A stretch of DNA of 64,000 bases from G963556115 sp963666605 (GTDB taxonomy: Bacteria; Planctomycetota; SZUA-567): contig OZ223208.1 in assembly GCA_965140405.1 (NCBI GenBank), forward strand, positions 1,860,001 through 1,924,000, read 5' to 3'. The position numbers and the translations under genes are program-made. The notes beneath the pieces were generated by a model that saw nothing but the letters and a program-made list of their open reading frames with translations, did no database searches and was not told the DNA's origin. Shown in pieces: positions 17,989-27,384 of this stretch; position 1 is the stretch's first letter; the number at the start of each line of letters is the position of its first letter.

Positions 17989-18696
17989 CTATGAATTATT
18001 GGCGGTTTTTATGCATAATTTAGCCGAAGTTTTTGCAGCTAATGCTAAGGCATATTGGTCAAAATTAGTGGTATAGAACCTATATGGCGAGGATTCTTTC
18101 TCATTTGTGTTGATTAGGTTTACCTTATTATTGTTTAGAATAAAATCAAGTGATGATAGGGATACATTTATTCCAGATCCGATAGCTTTTAGATATGCTT
18201 CCTTAAGAGTCCAGATTTGAAAGAAGCGTTTTATGAAAATTTGTGCTGAATTTGAGCTACTTTTAAGGTACTCTTGCTCTGATGGTGTATAATATCTTTC
18301 AGCTAGCTTCTGACATGCTTCTAATTTTCGCTTGGTCATATCCTCTATATCTATGCCTATGTCAACGCCTTCGCTAATTCCAATTGCTACCGTATTGTTA
18401 CTATGACTTAGCGAGAAGTAAAGTAGGCTGGAGTTTAATAAGCGGGTACTCAGATATGGCTTGCTATGTGAATTATAAGAAAAATCAAGCTCATTTATAG
18501 TTATACCTAGGCGACTGATAAGAAGGTTGTTGAGTAGTGTGTGGCTATAGGAGAATTCTGCCCTAGCTTTGGCAGATTTAATGCTTTGCAAGCGCTCTTT
18601 GTCTTTTTCTGTTAGGAGTTGTGAGGAGCTGGTATTGCGTACAAAGGTGTGTATCTCTACCGTGTGGGTGGTGGAATTTGACATTTGCTGTAACAC
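17989..18696 (-). CDS. 4'-phosphopantetheinyl transferase, Sfp type
   Basis: A 235-residue enzyme that moves 4'-phosphopantetheine from CoA to a carrier protein (ACP, PCP). It shows the Sfp/EntD-type motifs: FSLSHSNNTVAIGIS, the metal-binding GIDIED, and FFQIWTLKEAYLKAIGSG. This is roughly twice the length of AcpS, so it is the Sfp class. Start may be M1 (18696) or M5. No biosynthetic cluster is adjacent; it may serve fatty-acid ACP. It lies 15 bases downstream of the YdjM-like gene on the same strand. Confidence 0.9.
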   Translation of the reverse strand: MLQQMSNSTTHTVEIHTFVRNTSSSQLLTEKDKERLQSIKSAKARAEFSYSHTLLNNLLISRLGITINELDFSYNSHSKPYLSTRLLNSSLLYFSLSHSNNTVAIGISEGVDIGIDIEDMTKRKLEACQKLAERYYTPSEQEYLKSSSNSAQIFIKRFFQIWTLKEAYLKAIGSGINVSLSSLDFILNNNKVNLINTNEKESSPYRFYTTNFDQYALALAAKTSAKLCIKTANNS

Positions 18697-18711
18697 TCTC
18701 TCTATTTAGTA

Positions 18712-19719
18712 TCAATTAAAAATAGCGTCAATATAAACTTTTATTCCTCCAACCTTACTCCTATCTGGAAGAGGACGCTCAACACTGAGTACCTCGTTAT
18801 TTGTTTTGTCCAGTAGCACGTTGAAAAAGAATATTGGAATGCTCGACCCTTTGCTGTCTAACATTGAGTACCTCATGTCTATGAAGGTTACTTCATTATT
18901 TTCTGGGAGCGTCTGGGCTAGAAGAAGATCACTTGAAGCTCTACGGAAAATTTCAAATTTATCTGATTTCAGTATCTGCTCTATACGGGGATTGTTGACA
19001 GATTTATAATACTGTTCATTGAATACCTTGTCTTTCAAACTACTTACAGAAGTTGTAAAGAAATTCCCTGATTCGTCTTTGAGAACTACGTGCCAGAGGA
19101 GTATGGTACCAACGTTCGGAATAGCTTTTTCTTGTGTTATTTTAAAACCATTTGGCCTAGATGACTCAGCTAGTAATAAAGCTTGATGTGAAAATGTTAG
19201 TCCTGTACAGGTGTATATCGTACACCATACAAGGGCTGCGATAGCTAGTATACGTTTTAGCCGTAAATTCTTTAGTATAAAAATAGAAAGTAAAAATGCT
19301 ATAAGCGGAAGTATGATTAGAGGGTCAACAATTGGCAAGGCATCTAGAGAGTACCTTGTATTTGTGAGAGGGTACAGTATTTCTGTGCCCCATGTCGTGC
19401 ATAAATCTAGTATGTCATGTGAGAAGAGCGCTGTAAGAGCTAGCAGGCTCCACATAATCCAACTACCATTTTTTTTACATATTTTCCAGCTCAGCCAACC
19501 AATAAGCGGTGCTGCTAGACAAGCGAGTATAAGTGAATGTGTAGCTGCTCTATGATACTTAATCATCGCTGTTGGGTCGGAAGAAATGCTTAGAAATATA
19601 TCTGTGTCGGGTAGTGATGCGAAAATTGCCCCAGCAATTAGGGACTTTCGTCCTAACTTTCTGCGAAACCCTGCTTGTGCAATTGCAGTGCCTAGTAGTG
19701 CATGGGTGACTGTATCCAT
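18712..19719 (-). CDS. YdjM/YbcI-family metal-dependent membrane hydrolase
   Basis: A 335-residue membrane protein of the LexA-binding, inner-membrane YdjM/DUF457 family. It starts MDTVTHALLGTAIAQAGFRR, has SLPDTDIFLS and HRAATHSLILA, which give the conserved His/Asp pattern, and SHDILDLCTTWG. Roughly four membrane segments lie in the first 180 residues, and the remaining half is extracytoplasmic or peripheral. Enzymatic function is only presumed. It precedes the Sfp gene. Confidence 0.85.
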   Translation of the reverse strand: MDTVTHALLGTAIAQAGFRRKLGRKSLIAGAIFASLPDTDIFLSISSDPTAMIKYHRAATHSLILACLAAPLIGWLSWKICKKNGSWIMWSLLALTALFSHDILDLCTTWGTEILYPLTNTRYSLDALPIVDPLIILPLIAFLLSIFILKNLRLKRILAIAALVWCTIYTCTGLTFSHQALLLAESSRPNGFKITQEKAIPNVGTILLWHVVLKDESGNFFTTSVSSLKDKVFNEQYYKSVNNPRIEQILKSDKFEIFRRASSDLLLAQTLPENNEVTFIDMRYSMLDSKGSSIPIFFFNVLLDKTNNEVLSVERPLPDRSKVGGIKVYIDAIFN

Positions 19720-19793
19720 ATCTTTGCCTTATTATCTGAATAATTAATTATTAACAGTTTAATTAATTATATCCAACAAGGAAGGATAAACAA

Positions 19794-21329
19794 CTATTTT
19801 CGCCATGCTATAGGGAATAGTAATACCAGAACGGAGTATATTTCCAATCTACCCAGAAGCATACAGAAAGATAGCAGGGCTTTTCCTGATGCGGGAACCC
19901 AGTGGAAATTTTGAGTTGAGCCCACCTTATTAAGACCTGGTCCGATATTATTTAAGCACGCTGCTACAGCTGATACTGTTGTCGGAAGATCTACGTCAAC
20001 TAGGAGCATTGTAAGTGCCAATGACATAAGAGCAAATATCCCAATCCAAAGCCCTACAAGACCGACAATTACCATTGTTGCTCTTTCGTTTAGTGTGGTG
20101 TCATCACCAATACGGACAAGGTTTGACATTTTAGGAATTAACAAACGTTTGATCTCTCGTATACCACACTTCCACATTACCATCATGCGGATCTGCTTCA
20201 AGCCACCACCAGTTGAACCAGCACAACCACCAAAGAACATAATTATTACTAGCAGTAGCCTAGATGCCATAGGCCAAATATTGGTATCTGTAGTAGCGAA
20301 ACCTGTTGTGGTAATAATTGAGAGTGTTTGGAATATAGATTGTCTATAGGACTCACCAATTGTTGAGTATGTTCCAGATATATAGGTCATAAGAGCTAGT
20401 GCTGCGGATACAAGTATCACTATATATGTATAAAATCTAAATTCTGAGTTTTGCCAGTATTCTCTAGGTTTACCTTTTAGTGCGTGGTAATGAAGCAAGA
20501 AATTACAACCAGCGAGGAACATGAATATGTCTATTATAACTTCGAAATACAGTGCGGAGGGATGCCCGCTCTGGGTGTAGAAACCGATAGAGGCATCCTT
20601 GGTTGAAAATCCACCTGTAGCCATAGTACCGAATGTGTGACAAACACTATCAAATATAGGCATACCACCAATATATAGTAGTACTATCTCTGCTAAAGTA
20701 AGAACACAGTAAGCATACCACAAAACCGCAGCAGTTTGGCGTATGCGAGGTTGTAGGCGCTCTGCTGTAGGACCAGGAACTTCGGCAGCAAAGAGTTGGT
20801 AACCACCAGCTTTAAGAGCAGGAAGTATCGCTAAAGCAAGTACAACAATACCCATACCGCCTAACCAGTGTGTAAGACTACGCCAGAATAGCAGTGACTT
20901 TGGTAATTGTTCTATGAGACCATAACCACCATCTACAACAGCTGTGCCAAAGATCGAACTACCAGTTGTTGTAAATCCACTCATTGATTCGAAATATGCA
21001 GGGATAATTCCAAAATCTCCACTACCTTTACAAATGAAATAGTAAGGAAGAGCTCCTAGAAAAGCAGCGATTATCCAGCCAAAAGTTGTTACAGCAAAAC
21101 CATCTGCAGCGCTGACATTAGTATGGTAGGGGTTGCTTCTAACTCCATACTTTAGTATAGTGCCTATAACCAGAGAAATAGTAATGCTTATTAAAAATGC
21201 AGACACGGGTGAAACATAGGTGAAGGTTTCTGAGCTACTAAAGTAAGCAATAGCAAGTGACGGAAGCATTGTTGCGGCTATAAGTATGCAGAGTGAACCG
21301 AGTATGTGTGAGACTAGTCTAATATTCAT
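19794..21329 (-). CDS. trkH: Potassium uptake protein TrkH/KtrB family
   Basis: A 511-residue ion-conducting subunit of a Trk/Ktr potassium transporter with four membrane-pore-membrane repeats. Selectivity filter-like loops with TTTGSS (ESMSGFTTTGSSIFG), GTMATGGFSTKD, ITTTGFATTDTN and LNNIGPGL mark each pore. It acts in the inner membrane with a cytoplasmic NAD-binding TrkA partner; no trkA is in this window. Start ATG 21329. It is followed by the YdjM-like gene 75 bases later. Confidence 0.95.
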   Translation of the reverse strand: MNIRLVSHILGSLCILIAATMLPSLAIAYFSSSETFTYVSPVSAFLISITISLVIGTILKYGVRSNPYHTNVSAADGFAVTTFGWIIAAFLGALPYYFICKGSGDFGIIPAYFESMSGFTTTGSSIFGTAVVDGGYGLIEQLPKSLLFWRSLTHWLGGMGIVVLALAILPALKAGGYQLFAAEVPGPTAERLQPRIRQTAAVLWYAYCVLTLAEIVLLYIGGMPIFDSVCHTFGTMATGGFSTKDASIGFYTQSGHPSALYFEVIIDIFMFLAGCNFLLHYHALKGKPREYWQNSEFRFYTYIVILVSAALALMTYISGTYSTIGESYRQSIFQTLSIITTTGFATTDTNIWPMASRLLLVIIMFFGGCAGSTGGGLKQIRMMVMWKCGIREIKRLLIPKMSNLVRIGDDTTLNERATMVIVGLVGLWIGIFALMSLALTMLLVDVDLPTTVSAVAACLNNIGPGLNKVGSTQNFHWVPASGKALLSFCMLLGRLEIYSVLVLLFPIAWRK

Positions 21330-21375
21330 AATTTTAATGATATGTTTTGCGATCTGAAACGCAATAGTGTGTTTA

Positions 21376-22341
21376 TTACTTTATTGAAAATAATAAAAGG
21401 GTGATTAAAAGTGTAGTTAGAAGGGTTGTGTCAAAGAGTAGTTTTGACGCTCTAGTTATATCTGATATTTCAAAATCTTTATCATTATCTCCAAGGAAAG
21501 GGCGATCAACTACCTTGTTGTCATATTGTGTACTTCCTCCAAACTGTAGTCCAAGAGCACCTGCAAAGGCTGCTTCAGAGTATCCTGAATTGGGGCTGGC
21601 ATGATTACTGTGATCTCTAATGCCAATTTTAAATGCTTTTGTACTATTTAGGCCACAGAATATGGCAGAGATAGAGATAAGTATAAGGCTAAGTCTTGCT
21701 GGGATATAGTTGAATATGTCATCAATTTTAGCAGAGATCATGCCAAAGTCTTTATAGTGCTCATTCTTGTAGCCAAAGCTTGAGTCGAGGGTGTTTACAG
21801 CTCTGTAGAGTATTGCAAAGCAAGCTCCACCCTCAACGCCAAAAAAGATACAACCAATAAAGCTGTAGAATAGTGGTGCGAGTGTACCGTCAACAGTGTT
21901 CTCGGCAATACTTTCTACTGTAGCTCTGATTACTTCTTTTTCAGTCATATGTACTGTATCGCGTCCAACAATTAGCGATGTGCCAGCTCTCGCAAGAATT
22001 ATATTCTCATCAGTAAGGTGGGTGTAGATTGTGCGGCTGTGTTTGATCATGTCTTTACAGGCTATTGAAGAATAAATAAAGAAGACACTGACTATAAAGC
22101 CTAGTATATTTGAAAGTTTGAAGATTGTTGCTGTGATAATATAAGTTAGTAATGTTGCAATAAAAATGGTAAGAGCTGCTACAAGTAGCCCAGCAATTCT
22201 TTGATCTTTAATAAGGTTTCGAATTGGGCTCTCAAGTGTGAGTGCAAGGTTACCAATAAGACGTACTGGATGCAGGCGGTATATAGGGTCGCCAATTAAA
22301 AAATCAATAACTACAGCAGAGATTATCAGCCAAGTAGACAT
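21376..22341 (-). CDS. cbiB: Adenosylcobinamide-phosphate synthase
   Basis: CbiB/CobD, a membrane enzyme that attaches aminopropanol phosphate to adenosylcobyric acid during vitamin B12 synthesis. Visible: DFLIGDPIYRLHPVRLIGNL at the N-terminus, AENTVDGTLAPLFYSFIG, and NTLDSSFGYKNEHYKDFG. Four or five membrane segments; 321 residues, normal. Start ATG has GGAG 7 bases upstream. No other cobalamin gene or riboswitch is visible next to it. It lies 22 bases after the exported protein gene upstream. Confidence 0.93.
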   Translation of the reverse strand: MSTWLIISAVVIDFLIGDPIYRLHPVRLIGNLALTLESPIRNLIKDQRIAGLLVAALTIFIATLLTYIITATIFKLSNILGFIVSVFFIYSSIACKDMIKHSRTIYTHLTDENIILARAGTSLIVGRDTVHMTEKEVIRATVESIAENTVDGTLAPLFYSFIGCIFFGVEGGACFAILYRAVNTLDSSFGYKNEHYKDFGMISAKIDDIFNYIPARLSLILISISAIFCGLNSTKAFKIGIRDHSNHASPNSGYSEAAFAGALGLQFGGSTQYDNKVVDRPFLGDNDKDFEISDITRASKLLFDTTLLTTLLITLLLFSIK

Positions 22342-22363
22342 AAGTTACTCCAATTAATATAGA

Positions 22364-23368
22364 CTACTTCTTACCAATATCATATGGACTTAGTTCCATC
22401 TTACTATTGATCTCAATAAACACTTCAGGGGTTAGCTTTTTAACAACCCAAGCTGCAAGCTCTCTCTCACTTTTAGTTTTGCCATTCTCAATAATATAAG
22501 CAAGTGCATTCTCCGCGTATTTCTGCATTTTTGGTTCACGTTCAATAATTTCACCATCTGAGTTGACGACACCGTGGCGGTATAGTCCAAGAATTAGTAT
22601 AGCCTGTTGTCTCCAGACAATATCTTCTGCTTCTGTAGCTATTTTGATTGTACTAAATAGTGAGTTGAAGTTGGTTACAGCTCCTAAAAAGAAGTTTTGG
22701 ATTCTATTGTACTTAAAACCAACCTCTTCTAGGTACTCTTGGTAAGCTTGTGCTACATCACTGCGTTTCATATCCATCTTGCGTAAAAGGAAGGCTGAAT
22801 ACTTCTCTGCTGCTTCTCTTTTGATAGCGACACCTATAAGTAAGGTTACAATTGTTGGCGGTTCTTGGGTTAGATGCCAACCAAAGATAAAGGCGCGTCG
22901 ATGCACTGCTTCTGCTCCTTTTATATCACCTTTTCCTTCAAGTTCTTCTGCTCTGTCAAAAATAGCGTTTAAATATGAAAGATAAACCAATATATCAGGT
23001 TGCTTTACTGTGCCTTTATTCATAAATGGATAATATTGTGGTGAGAATTTACATTCTTTCTTTGAAGTTGCTTTAAATATCTCATTGAGACCTTTAGGAT
23101 TCTTTTTTAGCTCAATATATTGACCATCAATTCTGTCTTCTTTGAAAAGTTCTTCAAGTTTTGCGTAATTCTCAGCAGCGTTACCTGCGCCTGTAGGAAA
23201 GCCTGTAAGTTTTTCAATGCCAGAGTTGGTGTCAATTAATTCTAGTGGAGCAGACTTATATAGAATCTTTTGAGCTTGAGTCATCTCTTCTTCTGGTGGA
23301 TAAAGATCAGCAGCATAAGAAGTTATCGAGATTGTAAAAAGTATTAGTGTAAATAAGTATTTCGACAT
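22364..23368 (-). CDS. Exported protein of unknown function
   Basis: A 334-residue protein with a clear signal peptide (SKYLFTLILFTISITSYA, probable cut after Ala-19 or so) and no later membrane segment, so it is probably periplasmic. The mature part is largely helical (ILYKSAPLELIDTNSG, IKGAEAVHRRAFIFGW, KTKSERELAAWVVKKL) and may fold as a helical-repeat bundle. I recognise no family or catalytic motif. It is 22 bases upstream of cbiB on the same strand and may be co-transcribed. GGAG lies upstream of the ATG. Confidence 0.65.
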   Translation of the reverse strand: MSKYLFTLILFTISITSYAADLYPPEEEMTQAQKILYKSAPLELIDTNSGIEKLTGFPTGAGNAAENYAKLEELFKEDRIDGQYIELKKNPKGLNEIFKATSKKECKFSPQYYPFMNKGTVKQPDILVYLSYLNAIFDRAEELEGKGDIKGAEAVHRRAFIFGWHLTQEPPTIVTLLIGVAIKREAAEKYSAFLLRKMDMKRSDVAQAYQEYLEEVGFKYNRIQNFFLGAVTNFNSLFSTIKIATEAEDIVWRQQAILILGLYRHGVVNSDGEIIEREPKMQKYAENALAYIIENGKTKSERELAAWVVKKLTPEVFIEINSKMELSPYDIGKK

Positions 23369-23668
23369 TATTTATTAACTCCAAGATTATACGTTATACT
23401 GAGAAGTATGCATTGTTTAAAGCAATACTTGATGAATTTGTTTAAAAGATTAGAACAACTCCGATAATTATAACAAAATGTTCCTATTGTGCAAGACACT
23501 TAACTAGAATACTTGATATTTGAGATTATGTACAGTTATTTGTTGCGATTGCTATACATAATTTATAAAAATGTGATATAAATTAAGTATTATTATCAGT
23601 ATACTTAGTTATTACATTAAATATTTGGCATTAAAAATATTGAGATTTAGAAATGACTGGTTATATAT
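23369..23668. promoter_or_regulatory. AT-rich divergent region before selA
   Basis: 300 bases without a gene, between the exported protein (minus) and selA (plus); it should hold promoters for both. A 7-bp inverted repeat TAAGTAT (23584-23590) / ATACTTA (23601-23607) is the only ordered element I see. I see no tRNA-Sec gene here. Confidence 0.3.
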
Positions 23669-25054
23669 ATGGATAGTGAAATGATAAATCAGAGATTACG
23701 TAAAATCCCATCTATTGGTAAAATTCTCGAAAATCAAGGAGCAACATTGGCAATTGAGAAGTATGGTTATAGTGTTTTTAAAATGTCTCTTAATAATCAT
23801 TTACAGGATCTAAGGATGAGGGTTATGCAGGGAGAAGAGTTCTCTTTTGACGAAGAGAAGATTCTAGGCATTGTAGAAGAAAACCTTTACTCTCTATGTG
23901 ATAATAGCTCTAGAGAGGTGATCAATGGCACAGGGATTATTCTTCACACTGGCTTAGGTAGGGCTCCTATGGCTAAAAAGGCTGTAGAAGCTGTGAAAAA
24001 TGCTGCATTATATACCCCTGTACAGAGTGATAGTGTGACTGGAAAGCGTTCACTAAGAGAAGGTAAAGTAGAGAGGCTTTTACAGGAACTTACTGGTGCT
24101 GAGGCGGTTACAGTTGTAAATAATAATGCGGCTGCTACAATGTTGGTTCTGAACACTCTATCAAAAAGTAAGGATGTTGTTATAAGTCGAGGGCAGCTAG
24201 TAGAGATAGGTGGAGCATTTAGGATGCCAGATGTGATGGATATGAGTGGTGCCATAATGAAGGAGATCGGTACTACAAATAGGACACATTTAAAAGATTA
24301 TAGAGAAGCTATGAATGAGAATGTCGGGGCATTTATGCATGTTCATACATCAAATTATAGGCTTCGTGGCTTTGGTGGAACTCCTAGTATACAGGAAATT
24401 GTGCCGCTGGCAAAAGAGTTAGGTGTTTATACTATCGATGATATTGGGAGCGGAGCGTTGGTAGGCTTAGAGCGCTGGGGTATCGAAAGTGAACCTTTGA
24501 TAAAGGATTCTATCAGTGCTGGTGTTGATTTATGTTGTTTTAGTGGTGATAAATTGATTGGTGGAGCTCAGTCTGGAATAATATGCGGTAAGAAGGAGCA
24601 TATTGAGAGAGTCAGGAAGAATCCCTTTGCACGGATGTTCAGGGTTGATAAGATGACTTTAGCAGCACTTGAAGCTACATTAACAATATGGGTCAATGGT
24701 GACTATGAGAAGGAGATACCTCTCTATATGATGCTTTCAACTCCTAAGGACGAGCTTTGTAGTCGGGCAGAAGAGTTTGCTCGTAATATTGATGGCAAGA
24801 TCGTTGCTGCTGTAAATGTACAGCGCAGTGAGGCATATATTGGTAGTGGATCTCTACCTGATTCATCTGTTGAGTCGTGGGCTGTTGTCTTAGAATTAAC
24901 TAAAATAGATGTTGAAGAAGGTGCGAGACTGCTAAGAAAGAATGGTGTCTTTGCAAGAGTTAGTGGTAATAAGGTATGGATAGATGTGATGGCTATACTT
25001 GATGGTGAGCTTAGTAAGGCTATTAGCAGGACAATTCGGGCTTTAGGAATTTAG
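23669..25054 (+). CDS. selA: L-seryl-tRNA(Sec) selenium transferase
   Basis: SelA converts Ser-tRNA(Sec) to Sec-tRNA(Sec) with selenophosphate, using PLP. 461 residues, normal length. Motifs: the N-terminal LRKIPSIGKIL, VINGTGIILHTGLGRAP, the PLP-binding lysine in CFSGDKLIGGAQSG (about residue 297), and NPFARMFRVDKMTLAALEATL. Cytoplasmic decamer in known homologues. The next gene is selB, 58 bases later, the usual order, and both should share a promoter in the region upstream of selA. Confidence 0.97.
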   Translation: MDSEMINQRLRKIPSIGKILENQGATLAIEKYGYSVFKMSLNNHLQDLRMRVMQGEEFSFDEEKILGIVEENLYSLCDNSSREVINGTGIILHTGLGRAPMAKKAVEAVKNAALYTPVQSDSVTGKRSLREGKVERLLQELTGAEAVTVVNNNAAATMLVLNTLSKSKDVVISRGQLVEIGGAFRMPDVMDMSGAIMKEIGTTNRTHLKDYREAMNENVGAFMHVHTSNYRLRGFGGTPSIQEIVPLAKELGVYTIDDIGSGALVGLERWGIESEPLIKDSISAGVDLCCFSGDKLIGGAQSGIICGKKEHIERVRKNPFARMFRVDKMTLAALEATLTIWVNGDYEKEIPLYMMLSTPKDELCSRAEEFARNIDGKIVAAVNVQRSEAYIGSGSLPDSSVESWAVVLELTKIDVEEGARLLRKNGVFARVSGNKVWIDVMAILDGELSKAISRTIRALGI

Positions 25055-25112
25055 TCTGATAGGGTACCAGTTGCCATAATTTTTTGTATGGTATTTTATA
25101 TGGGGTGTGATT

Positions 25113-27020
25113 ATGAGTGAAGTGTTACCTGTTATCGTTGCGACTGCTGGTCATGTCGACCATGGTAAGACCGCCCTAGTTGAAGCTTTGACAGGGTGTA
25201 ATACAGATAGACTTCCTCAAGAGAAAGAGCGTGGACTCAGTATTGATATAGGATTTGCTAAGTGCCAACTCACTAAAGGGACTAGTATTGGTATAGTTGA
25301 TCTACCTGGGCATGAGGATTATATAAAGAATATGGTTGCTGGTGCAGCGTCAGCAAAAATATTGCTTCTTGTAATTGCTTCTGATGAGTCGGTAATGCCC
25401 CAGACAAGAGAGCACTTACAGATAGTCTCGCAACTTACTGATGCCAGAATTATACTTGTAATAACCAAAGTAGACCTTGTTGATAAGGATTATCTGGATA
25501 TTGTAAAAGAGGATGCTTTGCGGTTGCTTGACGATTTTGGGTTATTTGCTGAACAGGTGCATTTTACATCTGTTAGGAGTATGATCGGACTCGCCTCTCT
25601 TCGCGATGGCATTAATGAGTTAGCATTAAAATGCGTAGATAGCTCTGATAGGAGGGACTTTCGGGTATTTGTTGAGAGGAATTTTATCGCAAGAGGACAT
25701 GGAATAGTAGTTACAGGTATCGGTATTTCCGGTAAAATAAGTGTAGGAGATTCCTTGATATTGAATGGGCGTGAGGTAAGAGTGCGCGGGATTGAGTGTT
25801 ATTCAAAAAGAGTTGATGAGGCTACGAGTGGTCAGTGTCTGGCTATAAATCTTGACTATAATGACTCCGGTGAGAACAAAGTCGATAGAGGGAGCGTTTT
25901 ACATCACTCATCTTACGCTAGTTCGTCTGAATTTATTGTCAGTATTAAAAATATCTCTAAAGAGTATACGTATAATAAAGTGACAAAGTGCAGAGTCCAT
26001 GTTGGAACTCTATCGTGTAATGCTTCTGTAAAATTATTTGGTTGTAGTGAACTTGGGTATGGCGATGGAGCTTTTGCTCATCTAAAACTTGAGAAGAAAA
26101 GTGTACTCTCAAGTGGAGATAATTTTCTAATTAGAGTTGCCAGACCGTTTGGTAGCGTTGGTGGTGGTGTGATACTCTCTTCTGAAGGAGGTTATAGGCT
26201 TAGTAATAAGGATAAATTCCGACACTCCTTGTTTCGTTCTGCTCTGGAGGCGGTAGATAAAAAATTATATCTATTATCCGAGTTATTAGCTGGACCTAAA
26301 TATATATTTTCACGTAGTGATATTGAGCGTCTTGGACACGTATCTGATCAAGTACTACAGGACATGATTACCAGTATGGTTGACTCTAAGGACCTCATTA
26401 TGGTAAGTAGGAATGTATGGCTTTTAGGAGAAAAGACCGAAGCCTTTGCTCGTTTTTTTGAGAAAGAGCTACAGCAATATCACATGAACAATAAGTACCG
26501 ACTAGGGATGAATATAGAGCACGTTGCTAGAGTTCTGGCTATTCCGGTTGACGGTGTTGAAAGAGTGGTAAAGATCATTGCAAAATTTGTGAAGGTTATT
26601 TATTCTGATGGAGTGGTGGCTAGTAAGGATTTTGAGCCTGATCTAAAAGATAATGCGTTGATGATGTATAAGGTTATAAGTGAGAGTGTTAGGATTGAGC
26701 CTGCTCTCTGGTTGGCGTTAGGTGAGGTGAAAGACCAATGCAGGGTTAGCAAAAAAGATTCTCAAGAGGTGATAAAAATACTCTGCTCTGAGGAAAAAAT
26801 ACACTTAATTGCAGGTAAATTTATAGTTAGTGCTGTTGAAGTAGCTCGACTTATAATACTTTTAAATGAAGCTTTTGTTAAGGTAGACCTTCTAGAGATT
26901 GGTTACTGGAGAGAGCTCACAGGGCTTAGCAGAAATCATGCAGTTGCAACGTTGGAGTATTTTGATGATATTAATATCACAAGAAGGGTTGAATCAGGTA
27001 GGGTAAAAAGAGATAATTGA
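25113..27020 (+). CDS. selB: Selenocysteine-specific elongation factor SelB
   Basis: SelB carries Sec-tRNA(Sec) to UGA codons flanked by a SECIS hairpin. The N-terminal EF-Tu-like GTPase has G1 GHVDHGKT (about residues 13-20), G2 ERGLSIDIGFA, G3 DLPGHEDY and G4 TKVD. Beta-barrel domains follow, then C-terminal winged helices (about 380-635) that bind the SECIS. 635 residues is normal. I prefer ATG 25113 to the upstream in-frame GTG 25107, as GGGGTG sits at suitable spacing. It is followed directly by a small membrane protein gene. Confidence 0.96.
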   Translation: MSEVLPVIVATAGHVDHGKTALVEALTGCNTDRLPQEKERGLSIDIGFAKCQLTKGTSIGIVDLPGHEDYIKNMVAGAASAKILLLVIASDESVMPQTREHLQIVSQLTDARIILVITKVDLVDKDYLDIVKEDALRLLDDFGLFAEQVHFTSVRSMIGLASLRDGINELALKCVDSSDRRDFRVFVERNFIARGHGIVVTGIGISGKISVGDSLILNGREVRVRGIECYSKRVDEATSGQCLAINLDYNDSGENKVDRGSVLHHSSYASSSEFIVSIKNISKEYTYNKVTKCRVHVGTLSCNASVKLFGCSELGYGDGAFAHLKLEKKSVLSSGDNFLIRVARPFGSVGGGVILSSEGGYRLSNKDKFRHSLFRSALEAVDKKLYLLSELLAGPKYIFSRSDIERLGHVSDQVLQDMITSMVDSKDLIMVSRNVWLLGEKTEAFARFFEKELQQYHMNNKYRLGMNIEHVARVLAIPVDGVERVVKIIAKFVKVIYSDGVVASKDFEPDLKDNALMMYKVISESVRIEPALWLALGEVKDQCRVSKKDSQEVIKILCSEEKIHLIAGKFIVSAVEVARLIILLNEAFVKVDLLEIGYWRELTGLSRNHAVATLEYFDDINITRRVESGRVKRDN

Positions 27021-27027
27021 ATACGGT

Positions 27028-27279
27028 ATGAATATTAATAGAAGATTTATTACTATTGGCTTGGTCTTGCTCTGTCTCGCATTGTTTGCGTATGCTTTTC
27101 TATTTGAAACGCATACTATTTCATTATTTGATGGAAATACTGAGGAACGGACTAGTGCTGACAGCTATGTCGAAAGCATAGAAGGTGGTCAGCTAATGCG
27201 TAGGAAGAAGGATGGTAAGCTATATGATGCTCACTCCCTTGTACCTGACGCTGCGCAAGTAGATGATTGTCCTACGTGA
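27028..27279 (+). CDS. Small single-pass membrane protein, unknown
   Basis: An 83-residue protein with one N-terminal hydrophobic segment (about residues 8-26, FITIGLVLLCLALFAYAFLF) and a short extracytoplasmic, charged C-terminal part that ends in a Cys (DDCPT). It starts 7 bases after selB and its gene is 105 bases before the NapH-like gene, so it may belong to either. I recognise no family. The stop is TGA, but a tag stop follows one codon later, so it is not a selenocysteine read-through candidate. Confidence 0.5.
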   Translation: MNINRRFITIGLVLLCLALFAYAFLFETHTISLFDGNTEERTSADSYVESIEGGQLMRRKKDGKLYDAHSLVPDAAQVDDCPT

Positions 27280-27384
27280 ATGTAGTCGGTAATCTGTGGC
27301 GCGGTGCGCTGCTTATCAATTCTTAATTGGTCTCCCTTCTCATACTGTATTATTGTATTGAGTCGTGTGTTATGAGGGTTTTTA

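Noticed and set aside
19741..19769. A/T-only inverted repeat after trkH
   Set aside because: Stem lacks G/C pairs and a T-run, too weak for a terminator; probably composition.
27277..27300. TGA at the end of the small membrane protein as selenocysteine codon, given selA-selB nearby
   Set aside because: A tag stop follows one codon after the TGA; no coding extension or SECIS-type hairpin is visible.
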